Notes: generated by a model from the sequence alone, not told the origin. 33,659 bases of DNA from an uncultured bacterium (GCA_903858755.1 CAIOKC010000005.1:1-33659), one strand, 5' to 3'. Shown: positions 14,573-22,545, counted from the first letter of the stretch. Program-made: numbers and translations.

Positions 14573-15768
14573 TCCGCCTCAAAGACACGCGGCATTCGTC
14601 GACGTCGGAGTTCCTCTCGTCCGCTATCGGCATCGCCGAATACTACGGCTTCTCGCACCTCGATGCGCTGCCGCGCGTCGCGCAGAGCGAAAAACATCGA
14701 CCGTACTCCGTCGCCAAAGTGGAATCAGAGATCACGCTCGCGCGGCGCGACGAACGCGCCCTCCTCTCCGCCGCGCGCAAATGTCTCACAAACTCTGAGC
14801 GCGGTCGTACCACGCTTGCGTGGCGCACAAGCGCTTCCGCCGCCGCACCCGGGCTCACGCTCGAGCTGCACATCGTGGGTCCTTCGAGCGCGATCGCGGA
14901 AGCGCTCCTTATCGTCGTCGCACATGCGATCGCGGAAGAATCCGGCGTCGCTGGTCGCACCCTCTCGATCAACAACATCGGCTCCCTTGAATCTTCCAAT
15001 CGCTACGTGCGCGATGTGGGGCTCTACCTGCGCAAACACATCGAATCGATCACGCCGACGCTGCGCCCGCGCGCGGCAAGCGATCCGCTCGGGACACTCG
15101 TGCAGCTCGTCGAACGCGGTCATCCCGCCATTTCTCGCGCGCCGCAGCCGATGGAGTACCTTACAGAAGAAGAGCGGCGGCGTTTCTGGGAATTACTGGA
15201 GTACCTTGAGATGTTTGGGCTTCCCTATGAGCTCGATCCGCACATACTCGGAAGCCGCGATTGCTGGTCGCACTCGCTCTTCGAGCTTTCGGCGCTCGAT
15301 CAGGAATCCGGCTCTCAGGTCGCGTTCGCGCTCGGCGGTCGCTATGACCCTCTCATGAGCCGATTTGCGCGCACGCCTATGTCGGCTGCGACCGTCTCTA
15401 TCGCGTGCGAAATCCGCGGCAAGACCCATATCAAGCGCGAAGCGCCAAAAGTGCGCGGCGACATCCAGCCAGCGATCTACTTCGCGCACCTCGGCGACGA
15501 GGCCCGCCGGCGCGCGCTTTCGGTGCTCGAGAATCTCCGCCGTGCAGGCATTTCCGTCCACCAAGGACTCTGGCATGAGAGAATCGCCGAGCAAATGACG
15601 GACGCGCGCAAGCTCGCGACGCCATACATCCTCATCATGGGGCACAAAGAGGCGGTCGAGGGAACGATCCTTGTCCGCGAGGTCGCAACGAATTCGCAAG
15701 ACGCGATCCCCCTCCCCGAACTCTCCTCCTACCTGAAGCGACGCCGGGTCGGAATCCCGAGGACGTAG
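14569..15768 (+). CDS. HisRS-like paralog lacking catalytic motifs
   Basis: 399 residues. The middle and C-terminus follow class II histidyl-tRNA synthetase: LHIVGPSSAIAEALLIVVAHAI, LSINNIGSLES, the helical EYLTEEERRRFWELLEYLEMFGLPYELDP region, GGRYDPLMSRF at about residue 255, and a C-terminal anticodon-binding-like domain (about 300-390). Motif 2 is not recognisable and the usual RGLDYYT histidine-binding segment reads GSRDCWSHSLFEL. It is therefore unlikely to aminoacylate tRNA and resembles HisZ- or Gcn2-like HisRS relatives used for binding or regulation. No histidine-biosynthesis gene is nearby. It overlaps lepB by 4 nt, so the two are translationally coupled. Confidence 0.75.
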   Translation: MIRLKDTRHSSTSEFLSSAIGIAEYYGFSHLDALPRVAQSEKHRPYSVAKVESEITLARRDERALLSAARKCLTNSERGRTTLAWRTSASAAAPGLTLELHIVGPSSAIAEALLIVVAHAIAEESGVAGRTLSINNIGSLESSNRYVRDVGLYLRKHIESITPTLRPRAASDPLGTLVQLVERGHPAISRAPQPMEYLTEEERRRFWELLEYLEMFGLPYELDPHILGSRDCWSHSLFELSALDQESGSQVAFALGGRYDPLMSRFARTPMSAATVSIACEIRGKTHIKREAPKVRGDIQPAIYFAHLGDEARRRALSVLENLRRAGISVHQGLWHERIAEQMTDARKLATPYILIMGHKEAVEGTILVREVATNSQDAIPLPELSSYLKRRRVGIPRT

Positions 15769-15783
15769 CCAAGTCCGAAGAGA

Positions 15784-15812
15784 TTGCCCTGGAAAGAACC
15801 CCGTGGTACAGT
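15784..15812 (+). promoter_or_regulatory. Promoter of rpsU
   Basis: TTGCCC (15784-15789), 17-nt spacer, TACAGT (15807-15812), ending 8 nt before ATG 15821. The same TTGCCC -35 element precedes ftsZ. Confidence 0.65.
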
Positions 15813-15820
15813 GGCGCTTC

Positions 15821-16123
15821 ATGGGTATCAATGCAGAAGTACAGAAGAGCGGGACGGAAAACGTCCTTTCCACCATCCGCAAATTCTCGCGGCGCGTCCA
15901 GGGCACCGGTCTCATCAAGACCGTGCGCCGTGGTCGCTACTACGCGCGCGGCGCGTCAAAGACCGTCAAGAAAAAGCGCGCGCTCAAGCTCATCAAGCGC
16001 CGCGCCGATTACCGCCAGCTTGTGAAAGAAGGGAAAGTGATCGAAGCGCCTCCACGCGGCGCAAACCGCGAATCGCGCGATTCAAGCTCTCCCCGTCCCT
16101 CAGAGACTCCGATCGCCCGCTAG
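15821..16123 (+). CDS. rpsU: 30S ribosomal protein S21 (CPR-type)
   Basis: 100 residues from ATG 15821. The core EVQKSGTENVLSTIRKFSRRVQGTGLIKTVRRGRYYARG...KKKRALKLIKRRADYRQL matches the S21 pattern of a paired-helix basic protein, in the version usual for Parcubacteria (from recall). A C-terminal extension of about 25 polar residues (PPRGANRESRDSSSP...) looks disordered. S21 sits near the anti-Shine-Dalgarno region of 16S rRNA, which is notable where start sites mostly lack Shine-Dalgarno. A promoter (TTGCCC/TACAGT) places the transcript start at about the ATG. Confidence 0.85.
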   Translation: MGINAEVQKSGTENVLSTIRKFSRRVQGTGLIKTVRRGRYYARGASKTVKKKRALKLIKRRADYRQLVKEGKVIEAPPRGANRESRDSSSPRPSETPIAR

Positions 16124-16150
16124 TTTCCGGTCCCTCGACCTCTTATCTCG

Positions 16151-16564
16151 ATGCTGAAGAAACGCCGCGTGCGTCCCCCCGCCGTTTCCATACGGAAAAC
16201 GATCCGCTCCGCGGTACCGAAGATTCCTTTCGAGGAAATCGCGACCGAGATACTTTCCGAGCACTACGATCTCTCCCTCGTCCTCTGCGGCGATGTGCTC
16301 GCGAAGCGCATGAATCGCACTTATAGGAAAAAGACCTACTCGCCCAACGTCCTCTCCTTCCCGCTCGACCGCCATGAGGGCGAAATTTTTCTGAATATCG
16401 AGTGCGCACGGCGCGAAGCAAGAAAATACGGCGTGCCGCTCCGCGAGCGTATCGCCCTACTGTTCGTCCACGGATGCTTCCACCTCAAAGGTCTCGACCA
16501 CGGAAAGAAAATGGAATCGGCGGAACGCGCAATACTCACGTCGTTCAAGCTCGTCGGGAAGTGA
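16151..16564 (+). CDS. ybeY: Endoribonuclease YbeY (rRNA maturation)
   Basis: 137 residues. The metal-binding signature H107-GCF-H111-LKGLD-H117 and the strand NVLSFPLDR are diagnostic for YbeY, which processes 16S rRNA 3' ends and takes part in ribosome quality control. It is a little shorter than the E. coli protein (155). It follows rpsU by 27 nt in the same direction, so it is probably in that transcription unit. I see no convincing Shine-Dalgarno before the ATG. Confidence 0.92.
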   Translation: MLKKRRVRPPAVSIRKTIRSAVPKIPFEEIATEILSEHYDLSLVLCGDVLAKRMNRTYRKKTYSPNVLSFPLDRHEGEIFLNIECARREARKYGVPLRERIALLFVHGCFHLKGLDHGKKMESAERAILTSFKLVGK

Positions 16565-16623
16565 TGTGCTATCCACCAGGCGACACCACGGCACACCTCG
16601 TTTCCGAGCTACAATGTCTAGCA

Positions 16624-17793
16624 ATGAGACGCCTGTACACGGGTATCGATATCGGCACATACCACGTGAAAGTGGTAATAGCTGAAGCGGGAGAGAATCC
16701 CGATATGCCCATGCACATCATCGGTACCGGCACGTCGGTATCGCGCGGTTTGCGCCACGGATACATCGTCGATACCAAAGAAGCGGCGCGCAGCATCCGC
16801 GAAGCGCTCGACAGAGCATCGTCTGCGGGGAAAGTGCGCGTGCGCCACGCCCGCCTCGCGGTCGGCGGCGTGGGGCTCGACGAAATGCGCTCGATGGGCG
16901 AAGTCAATCTCACCGCCTCCGGCGGTATCGTGACCGAGCGCGAGATAGAGCGCGCGGAGCGGGAAAGCCAAAAGAAGCTCGCGCCGAAATTGGTGAACCG
17001 CACCGTCATCCATACGATCCCGATTGAATTCCGCGTCGACGGCGTCAAAGCGTTCGGCAAGCCGCACGGCATGCAAGGTACCAAGCTCGCCGTCGAGACA
17101 CTTCTCATCACCATGCTCACGCAGCACTACGAAGATCTCATCGGCGCAGTCGAGGGCGCCGGTGTCGAGGTGGACGACGTCATGGCATCCCCGCTCGCTG
17201 CGGCTCTCGTCACGCTCAGCAAAGCGCAGAAAACCGCGGGCGTGATCCTCGCAAACATCGGGGCGGAGACGCTCTCGGTGGCGATTTTCGATGAAGACAC
17301 ACCCCTTTCGATAAAAGTATTCCCGATCGGCTCCAACAACATCACAGAATCGATCGCGCTCTCCTTCCAGATTCCGCTTCCCGAAGCCGAACAAATGAAA
17401 CGAGGCGCGATCATCGGGAGCGATATCCCGACCAAGCGCATGCAGACACTCGTCGCCTCGAAGCTCAAAGATATGTACGCCCTTGTCAACGCGCACCTGC
17501 GCTCGATTGGTCGGCATCGCCTGCTCCCGGCAGGCATCGTCATCACCGGGGGCGGCTCCGGTCTTACATCGGCGACAGAGATAGCGCGCGCGATACTCAA
17601 GCTTCCTTCGCAGGTCGGGCAGATCGGGAACCTTTCGCGCACATCGAGCGTCGATGCCACCTGGGCGGTCGCGTACGGTCTCTGCCGATGGGCGTACATG
17701 GAAGACGCGGCGCGCAGCAAATACAGCTTCAGCGACATCGTCGCGAACGGTTGGGACTCCTTGAGACAAGGCATGCGAAGTTTGCTGCCGTAA
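16624..17793 (+). CDS. ftsA: Cell division protein FtsA
   Basis: 389 residues from ATG 16624; an open frame reaching back into ybeY is not used. Actin-like ATPase motifs are visible: [16 protein letters not shown] (phosphate 1), [15 protein letters not shown] (phosphate 2) and [13 protein letters not shown] (adenosine). The SHS2 region lies around 80-170. A C-terminal amphipathic stretch ([18 protein letters not shown]) should tether it to the membrane. FtsA anchors FtsZ polymers at the division site. TACAAT (16610-16615) ends 8 nt before the ATG. ftsZ follows in the same direction. Confidence 0.95.
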   Translation: MRRLYTGIDIGTYHVKVVIAEAGENPDMPMHIIGTGTSVSRGLRHGYIVDTKEAARSIREALDRASSAGKVRVRHARLAVGGVGLDEMRSMGEVNLTASGGIVTEREIERAERESQKKLAPKLVNRTVIHTIPIEFRVDGVKAFGKPHGMQGTKLAVETLLITMLTQHYEDLIGAVEGAGVEVDDVMASPLAAALVTLSKAQKTAGVILANIGAETLSVAIFDEDTPLSIKVFPIGSNNITESIALSFQIPLPEAEQMKRGAIIGSDIPTKRMQTLVASKLKDMYALVNAHLRSIGRHRLLPAGIVITGGGSGLTSATEIARAILKLPSQVGQIGNLSRTSSVDATWAVAYGLCRWAYMEDAARSKYSFSDIVANGWDSLRQGMRSLLP

Positions 17794-17795
17794 AA

Positions 17796-17817
17796 GACAC
17801 GCTCCCCAGGTCGTGTC
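17796..17817 (+). terminator. Weak hairpin between ftsA and ftsZ
   Basis: GACACG (17796-17801) and CGTGTC (17812-17817) form a 6-bp stem with a 10-nt loop, followed by AAGTTTGCCCTTTT. It may partly end ftsA transcripts before the separate ftsZ promoter. Confidence 0.35.
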
Positions 17818-17821
17818 AAGT

Positions 17822-17849
17822 TTGCCCTTTTGGACTCGATTGGTATCAT
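17822..17849 (+). promoter_or_regulatory. Promoter of ftsZ
   Basis: TTGCCC (17822-17827), 16-nt spacer, extended -10 TGG-TATCAT (TATCAT 17844-17849), ending 9 nt before ATG 17859. Confidence 0.7.
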
Positions 17850-17858
17850 GTCCGAGTC

Positions 17859-19046
17859 ATGAGCAAACAAGTGAAATCCGATATCGAGTCATTCGCGCGA
17901 ATTCGCGTCGTCGGTGTCGGCGGGTCCGGAGGGAATGCGGTGAATCACATGATCGCATCGCACGTACAGGGAGTCGACTTCATCGCCATCAATACTGATG
18001 GTCAGGATCTCCACAAAAATAAAGCAAAAAGAAAAATCCATATCGGCAAGACGCTCACGCGCGGGCTCGGCGCCGGGATGAATTCGGAGCTCGGCAAACA
18101 AGCCGCAGAAGAGACGCGCGAGGAAATCCAAGATGCAATCAAAGGCTCCGACATGGTCTTCATCACCTGCGGCATGGGAGGAGGCACCGGCACAGGTGCC
18201 GCACCCGTCGTCGCGAAGGTCGCGCGCGAGCTCGGTGCGCTCACCGTCGCCGTCGTCACCCGCCCATTCGGCTTCGAAGGCGCGCAGCGCATGCGCCTCG
18301 CGGAGAACGGCTTGCAGGAGCTTCGCAAAGCGGTTGATGCTCTTATCACCATCCCCAACGACAAGCTGCTTGCGATCGTCTCGCGCGAGACCGGCATCAG
18401 AAATGCCTTCGCCATGTGCGACGACATCCTGAAGCAGGCGGTCGATGGCATCTCCGATCTCATCACCACGACCGGCATCATCAACGTCGACTTCGCCGAC
18501 GTGCGCACGATCATGCACAACGCGGGCAGCGCCCTCATGGGCATCGGCACCGCGATCGGCGAACATCGCGCGGAAGTCGCGGCGCGCGCCGCCATCAATT
18601 CCCCGCTCCTCGAAGTCTCCATCCACGGTGCAAAGGGTGTCCTCTTCTCTGTCGCAGGCGGCGACGACCTTGGAATGCTCGAGGTGCAGGACGCCGCAAA
18701 CGTCATCACCGAAGCCATCGACCCGGAAGCCAAAGTCATTTTCGGCGCCGTGACCGACGACACTCTCAAAAAAGGTCAGGTGCGCGTCACGGTCATCGCG
18801 ACGGGCTTTCCCGAGAGCGTGCAGCGAAGCGCACTGTTTGCTGGATCGCAGCGTCTCGCGGCGGCGCGTAAAGAACAAGACGTCCCTCCGGTCAATGCCC
18901 GCGTACGCGAAGAAATGAAATCCGAGACGGAAGAAAAGCAAGAAAAACCGACCCGTCCGGCGAAGGCAAATGCCGCGAAAATAGAAACTCAGCAGGAAGA
19001 CGACGAAGCGTGGGGCGGACTCCCTTCTTTCCTGCGAAGGAAGTGA
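17859..19046 (+). CDS. ftsZ: Cell division protein FtsZ
   Basis: 395 residues from ATG 17859. The tubulin-type GTP-binding signature GGGTGTG is at 107-113, preceded by [15 protein letters not shown] and followed by PFGFEG. The T7 catalytic loop region reads [11 protein letters not shown]. After a variable charged linker (about 330-380) comes a C-terminal tail, [11 protein letters not shown], the peptide by which FtsZ binds FtsA and other partners. It polymerises into the division ring. It has its own promoter with the -10 ending 9 nt before the ATG, so its mRNA should be almost leaderless even though it follows ftsA. Confidence 0.97.
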   Translation: MSKQVKSDIESFARIRVVGVGGSGGNAVNHMIASHVQGVDFIAINTDGQDLHKNKAKRKIHIGKTLTRGLGAGMNSELGKQAAEETREEIQDAIKGSDMVFITCGMGGGTGTGAAPVVAKVARELGALTVAVVTRPFGFEGAQRMRLAENGLQELRKAVDALITIPNDKLLAIVSRETGIRNAFAMCDDILKQAVDGISDLITTTGIINVDFADVRTIMHNAGSALMGIGTAIGEHRAEVAARAAINSPLLEVSIHGAKGVLFSVAGGDDLGMLEVQDAANVITEAIDPEAKVIFGAVTDDTLKKGQVRVTVIATGFPESVQRSALFAGSQRLAAARKEQDVPPVNARVREEMKSETEEKQEKPTRPAKANAAKIETQQEDDEAWGGLPSFLRRK

Positions 19047-19072
19047 GGTGCGCGTGATACACTGGTCGGACC

Positions 19073-20023
19073 ATGTCTGATTTTGAATTACTCATTGTGG
19101 GCGGCGGACCCGCCGGCGCCGCCGCGGCTGTCTATGCGGCGCGCAAACAGCTCAAGACCGCGATCATCACCGATGAGTGGGGCGGGCAAAGCAACATCTC
19201 ACTCGATGTGCAAAATTGGATCGGCACACCGTCGATCTCGGGTGCAGATCTCGCGAACGCGCTCAAAGCGCATGTGGAAGCGTACAAGGGTGAATTCCTG
19301 GAGATCATCTCTCCCGCTCGCGCCATCGCACTCGAGCTGCACAACGACGTTGTGCAAGTCAGACTTGCACAAGGGAAGGACGAAAGAATGATCGAGTCAA
19401 GAGCGCTTTTGATCGCCTCCGGCGCAAGGCGGCGCAAGCTTGAAGTGCCTGGTGCTGCAGCATTCGATCAAAAGGGGCTCACCTACTGCGCGAGCTGCGA
19501 CGGACCGCTCTTCAGCGGGCAAGACGTCGCCGTCATCGGCGCGGGGAACGCCGCATTCGAAACCGCGCTTCAGCTGCTCGCCTACTGCAAGACGGTCACG
19601 CTCCTCAGCCGCTCGGAGACGCTTCGCGCGGACGAAATTACGGTCGCTGCTGCACGCGCACATCCAAATATGCGCATCATCACCAATGCTGAACCAACGG
19701 CGGTCGAGGGCGCACAATTCGTCACCGGACTAACATACAAAGACACGAACGCAGGGAAGGAAACCCTGCTTCCCGTCGTTGGCATCTTCGTCGAAATAGG
19801 ACTACTCCCGAATACGGAGTGGCTCGGCTCATCAGTAGAGCTCACTCCCATCAAACAGGTCGTCGTCGACCCTCGCACGCAGCGCACATCGCATCCTCGC
19901 GTGTGGGCGGCGGGGGATTGCACGAATGGCATCTACCACCAAAACAACATCGCCGCTGGCGACGCAGTGAAAGCTCTCGAAGATGTGTACATGTTTCTCC
20001 GCCGCAACAAGAGCGAGGCGTAG
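19073..20023 (+). CDS. trxB: Thioredoxin reductase-like FAD/NAD(P)H oxidoreductase
   Basis: 316 residues. The FAD-binding GGGPAGAAAAVYAARK is at the N-terminus, the redox pair C139-A-S-C142 lies in YCASCDGPLF, the NAD(P)-binding GAGNAAFETALQLL follows, and VWAAGDCTN closes the FAD domain. The product transfers electrons from NAD(P)H to thioredoxin-like partners; none is encoded here. The extended -10 TGA-TACACT (19058-19063) ends 9 nt before the ATG. Residues 94-101 (VQVRLAQG) are encoded by a perfect palindrome (19350-19372) that also occurs inside valS. It sits where other TrxB proteins have a variable loop, and the protein is otherwise normal. Confidence 0.93.
   Translation: MSDFELLIVGGGPAGAAAAVYAARKQLKTAIITDEWGGQSNISLDVQNWIGTPSISGADLANALKAHVEAYKGEFLEIISPARAIALELHNDVVQVRLAQGKDERMIESRALLIASGARRRKLEVPGAAAFDQKGLTYCASCDGPLFSGQDVAVIGAGNAAFETALQLLAYCKTVTLLSRSETLRADEITVAAARAHPNMRIITNAEPTAVEGAQFVTGLTYKDTNAGKETLLPVVGIFVEIGLLPNTEWLGSSVELTPIKQVVVDPRTQRTSHPRVWAAGDCTNGIYHQNNIAAGDAVKALEDVYMFLRRNKSEA
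19350..19372. repeat. In-frame palindromic element inside trxB
   Basis: TTGTGCAAGTC (19350-19360), A, GACTTGCACAA (19362-19372): perfect 11-bp arms. Identical to 29827-29849 in valS and read in the same frame (VQVRLAQG). Confidence 0.92.
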
Positions 20024-20026
20024 TGC

Positions 20027-20488
20027 TTACTCCGTCACAACGACTGAGCCTGTCCTGTATGCATGAATGTGGTCGTGGTATCTCCACTCGCCCACGTGAT
20101 CGAAAGTGAATTCCCAGGACTCTCCCGGCTTCAATCCTCTGCAAGCATCGAAGTCGCTACCGAGGCAGTCGGTAGGAGATTTCTGCGGGTACAGGCTGTG
20201 CGTAGGATGGACGGCGGACGCGGGCCAGACATCCTCGTCGGAAGTATTGACCCATCGCACCGTCTGACCTTTGCGGATGGTTACCGTCGACGGCTCGAAT
20301 CCTTTATTGGTAAACGCTATAAGCACGTCGAAGTTGTCATCTCCCGCCTCCGGCACTTCACCACCGCTCCCTGCCGGCACATCCGCTTGAATCTGCGCTA
20401 CGGCGTCTGCGGCATACGTCTGCCACAGGAAATATCCTGCGCCCGCAAAAAAGCAGAAGGCAAGGAATACGGAAATCCAGCGTGTCAT
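20027..20488 (-). CDS. Membrane-anchored cupredoxin-domain protein
   Basis: 153 residues from ATG 20488; the long upstream frame is the shadow of pyrE. A signal anchor covers about 6-25. The cupredoxin domain follows (FEPSTVTIRKGQTVRWVNTSDEDVWPAS...KPGESWEFTFDHVGEWRYHDHIHAYRTGSVVV). A histidine in the VHPTH loop and the HDHIH cluster could hold metal, but the usual type 1 copper cysteine before the last His is replaced by Tyr (RYHDH), so a standard blue-copper site is unlikely. It faces the outside of the membrane. The extended -10 TGG-TATAGT (20500-20495) lies within the end of pyrE. Converges with trxB, 3 nt apart. Confidence 0.85.
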   Translation of the reverse strand: MTRWISVFLAFCFFAGAGYFLWQTYAADAVAQIQADVPAGSGGEVPEAGDDNFDVLIAFTNKGFEPSTVTIRKGQTVRWVNTSDEDVWPASAVHPTHSLYPQKSPTDCLGSDFDACRGLKPGESWEFTFDHVGEWRYHDHIHAYRTGSVVVTE

Positions 20489-20495
20489 CCGCAGA

Positions 20496-21134
20496 CTATA
20501 CCACGGGGGCATTTTTCCGAGCGAGAAACTCGCGCCCGTGCCCGACCTCGGTATTGATTGGTATGTTCCGCTGGCAGAGATCGCACTCCGACTCAGGCCA
20601 CTGATCCAAATGCACACTGAGCAACGATTCAAACACCGGTGGATTCCCCACCGCTTCGCGAGACACCTCTCCCCGATTGCAGAGCGCGACCGCGCCGACG
20701 ACGTCAGCTCCCGCAGCGCGAACCGTATCAACGACTTTCTTGATCGAGCCACCTGTCGTGGTGAGATCTTCGACGACGAGCGTCTTCTTTCCCTTGATGA
20801 CCGCGTCATACCCGCGCCGCACGACAAAGCCGCCCTGCCCGTCTTTATCCGCATACACGGCGGATACGTCGCGCCCGGAGAGTTCTGAAAGATGATGCGC
20901 CGTCCACTGCGCCAGTATCGCCGCTGCGACCGCAGGACCGATCACTACTTCTACGCCAGCGTCCTTGTATCGCTCCGCCATCGCGCGGCACAGTCGCGAG
21001 GTTTCCGCCGTATAAGGGTAGAGCGCGTCTTTGTTGACATACGTATCCGCATGGAGACCAGAGGTGAAAACGAAATGCCCGGCACGGAATGCTCCCACTT
21101 TTTGCAAAATGTCGAGTACTTCGGATTCATCCAT
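20496..21134 (-). CDS. pyrE: Orotate phosphoribosyltransferase
   Basis: 212 residues. The PRPP-binding motif is KTLVVEDLTTTGGSIKK (about 115-131). Orotate-site features include the flexible loop VYADKDGQGGFVVRRGYDAVIKG and GAFRAGHFVFTSGLHADTYVNKD at the N-terminus. It makes OMP from orotate and PRPP, and the next enzyme, PyrF, is encoded 12 nt upstream in the same direction. The C-terminal tail CDLCQRNIPINTEVGHGREFL carries two cysteines not usual in short PyrE. The extended -10 TGA-TATATT (21146-21141) ends 6 nt before the ATG. Confidence 0.93.
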   Translation of the reverse strand: MDESEVLDILQKVGAFRAGHFVFTSGLHADTYVNKDALYPYTAETSRLCRAMAERYKDAGVEVVIGPAVAAAILAQWTAHHLSELSGRDVSAVYADKDGQGGFVVRRGYDAVIKGKKTLVVEDLTTTGGSIKKVVDTVRAAGADVVGAVALCNRGEVSREAVGNPPVFESLLSVHLDQWPESECDLCQRNIPINTEVGHGREFLARKNAPVV

Positions 21135-21146
21135 ATCTTGAATATA

Positions 21147-21974
21147 TCACAGCGCTTTTGTAATAGCGCCACGGAGTTCTTGCGCCTCTTTGCGTGCTGC
21201 CTCGGCAAAATCATCTCCACTCGAAGAGAAGATGACCGAGCGCGACGCGCAGATGATCATGCCGCGCCCGCGGCTGTCTTTCGCCGCCGCGACGGTCTTT
21301 CGGAGATCTCCCCCCTGGGCGCCGATGCCGGGGATAAGTATCGGCATGTCGCCGACGATTCTCCGAACCTCCGCGAGCTCGTCGACGTGAGTTGCACCTG
21401 CCATCACGAGACAGTTCCCATGCTCATTCCATTCGTCGACGACGTGCCGCGCGACGACCGCGTAGAGCGGCTCTCCGTCGACCAAGAGCGCCTGGAATTC
21501 GCCTGAGCCCTCGTTGGACGAACGCACAAGGACAATGATCCCTTTTTCTCTCCGAGCGAGGAACGGGGCAAGGGCGTCCCTCCCGAAATACGGATGTACC
21601 GTAATCGCGTCTGCGCCAAGACGGTCGAACGCGGAAACGACGTAGCCGTTGTTCGTGTTGCCGATATCCGCGCGTTTTGAGTCGAGGACGACGACCACAT
21701 CGGGCGCAGCGTCATTGATATACGAAATGGTGTCGCGGAGCGCACGCCACCCGTCTTCCCCGTGCGCCTCATAGAACGCCGAGTTCGGCTTGTAGCCACA
21801 CACGAGATCTTTCGTCGCGTCGACGACCGCCGTATTGAAAGCGAGAATCCCTTCGTACACCCCCTTGCTGCGCAAAGACGCCGGAATCTTCTCAAAATCA
21901 GTATCGAGACCTACGCACAGGAAATTACCCTTGTCCCACTCCGCTTCAAGAAGTTGCCTGAAATCGCGGTTCAT
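21147..21974 (-). CDS. pyrF: Orotidine 5'-phosphate decarboxylase (PyrF type 2)
   Basis: 275 residues from ATG 21974. The catalytic network is visible as D98-x-K100-xx-D103 in VVVLDSKRADIGNT, with GLDTDFEKIP at the N-terminus and the phosphate-binding IPGIGAQGGDL near the end. The length and GLDTD start place it in the longer (type 2) group. It makes UMP from OMP, completing the pathway with PyrE just downstream. No other pyr gene is in the window. The extended -10 TGC-TAGTAT (21988-21983) ends 8 nt before the ATG. Confidence 0.95.
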   Translation of the reverse strand: MNRDFRQLLEAEWDKGNFLCVGLDTDFEKIPASLRSKGVYEGILAFNTAVVDATKDLVCGYKPNSAFYEAHGEDGWRALRDTISYINDAAPDVVVVLDSKRADIGNTNNGYVVSAFDRLGADAITVHPYFGRDALAPFLARREKGIIVLVRSSNEGSGEFQALLVDGEPLYAVVARHVVDEWNEHGNCLVMAGATHVDELAEVRRIVGDMPILIPGIGAQGGDLRKTVAAAKDSRGRGMIICASRSVIFSSSGDDFAEAARKEAQELRGAITKAL

Positions 21975-21998
21975 TGCCGACCATACTAGCATGAGAGA

Positions 21999-22026
21999 AG
22001 CCGGCGGACCCTGAGGTCCGCCGGCT
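21999..22026 (-). terminator. Perfect 12-bp hairpin after the 51-residue gene
   Basis: AGCCGGCGGACC (21999-22010), loop CTGA, GGTCCGCCGGCT (22015-22026). Read leftward it follows the small gene's stop and leads into TTCTCTCAT, so it probably terminates that transcript just ahead of the pyrF promoter. Confidence 0.7.
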
Positions 22027-22052
22027 CGATATCCACCGACTGCGGCGAAATG

Positions 22053-22208
22053 CTACCAACGCCAACCGTTGGCTTCGTGCTTGCCCGGATGAATCTTCTT
22101 CTTGGGCGGGACTTCGGGCTTGAGCGGCGGTTTCGGTGTCTCTTTCCGATCCGTATCCGGACGCGAAGATTGTGAAGATCCCTTGGGATCGCTGGTTTGT
22201 TTGCCCAT
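22053..22208 (-). CDS. Lys/Pro-rich 51-residue protein, unknown function
   Basis: The start at ATG 22208 is fixed by a GGAGG (22220-22216) 7 nt upstream. The protein is polar and disordered-looking: a Ser/Asp-rich N-terminal half, then KETPKPPLKPEVPPKKKIHPGKH and a C-terminal NGWRW. It has no membrane helix or signal peptide, and strong positive charge suggests nucleic-acid or surface binding, but no family is recognised. It lies 128 nt below a terminator and leader ORF (22337-22452) and would be controlled by readthrough of that terminator unless an unseen promoter is nearer. An 11-bp hairpin (22236-22261) lies 15 nt before its Shine-Dalgarno. Confidence 0.65.
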   Translation of the reverse strand: MGKQTSDPKGSSQSSRPDTDRKETPKPPLKPEVPPKKKIHPGKHEANGWRW

Positions 22209-22336
22209 CGTATGACCTCCGGTTTGGGAATAGTAGCTACAGAAGATAATTCCTCTGTAGCATAGTATCCCCAAAGCATGTAGGTCGGCAAATTTCCATA
22301 CACCCATCCCTCCTCAAAGAACCGAAAGAACTCAAA

Positions 22337-22406
22337 CAAAAACCTCCGCTTGTCGCGGAGGTTTTTGTGTTTGTTTCGTGTGATTATGCAAAACAAACGC
22401 CTCCGC
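22337..22406 (-). promoter_or_regulatory. Attenuator: antiterminator/terminator pair behind a Met-rich leader ORF
   Basis: On the leftward RNA, the terminator stem is CAAAAACCTCCGC (22367-22355) with GCGGAGGTTTTTG (22349-22337), 13 bp with U-rich 3' side. Its left arm can instead pair upstream: GCGGAGG (22406-22400) with CCTCCGC (22361-22355), plus GTTTGTTT (22398-22391) with AAACAAAC (22376-22369). The upstream partner lies inside codons 16-21 of the leader ORF, so ribosome position would decide which structure forms. A third CGGAGG is the Shine-Dalgarno of the 51-residue gene (22221-22216). Confidence 0.6.
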
Positions 22407-22452
22407 AAGCGGTGATCATCATCTGCATCATCATCGCGGACACATGCTGCAT
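22384..22452 (-). CDS. Met-rich 22-residue leader peptide (candidate)
   Basis: ATG 22452 to TAA 22384. Six of the first twelve residues are methionine (MQHVSAMMMQMM), followed by ITACGGVCFA with two cysteines. TTGACA (22489-22484), a 16-nt spacer and TAGAGT (22467-22462) put the transcript start 5-9 nt before, or at, the ATG, so it would be read as a leaderless message like its neighbours. It overlaps the antiterminator strand of the hairpin pair described at 22337-22406. As in classical attenuators, a run of one amino acid's codons just before the switch suggests that it senses supply of that amino acid (here Met) or simply initiator/ribosome speed. It could alternatively be a free small protein. 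Confidence 0.55.
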   Translation of the reverse strand: MQHVSAMMMQMMITACGGVCFA

Positions 22453-22461
22453 AACAGATCC

Positions 22462-22489
22462 ACTCTATCGCGCTACCCCATTCTGTCAA
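22462..22489 (-). promoter_or_regulatory. Promoter of the leader ORF/attenuator unit
   Basis: On the reverse strand, consensus TTGACA (22489-22484), 16-nt spacer, TAGAGT (22467-22462). The best -35 match in the window. Confidence 0.75.
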
Positions 22490-22513
22490 CACGCTGTACG
22501 GGATCGCCACATA

Positions 22514-22545
22514 TGTTTATCTCGACCTATAGGTATAGATAAACA
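22514..22545. repeat. 32-bp interrupted palindrome upstream of the attenuator promoter
   Basis: TGTTTATCT (22514-22522) and AGATAAACA (22537-22545) flank an inner perfect palindrome ACCTATAGGT (22525-22534), with 2-nt mismatched gaps on each side. It lies about 25 bp upstream of the TTGACA box and downstream of tRNA-Glu. It may be an operator, a REP-like element or part of the tRNA-Glu termination region. Confidence 0.6.

Noticed and set aside
16618-17769. Leftward frame of 383 codons opposite ftsA
   Set aside because: Antisense shadow; ftsA motifs are unambiguous.
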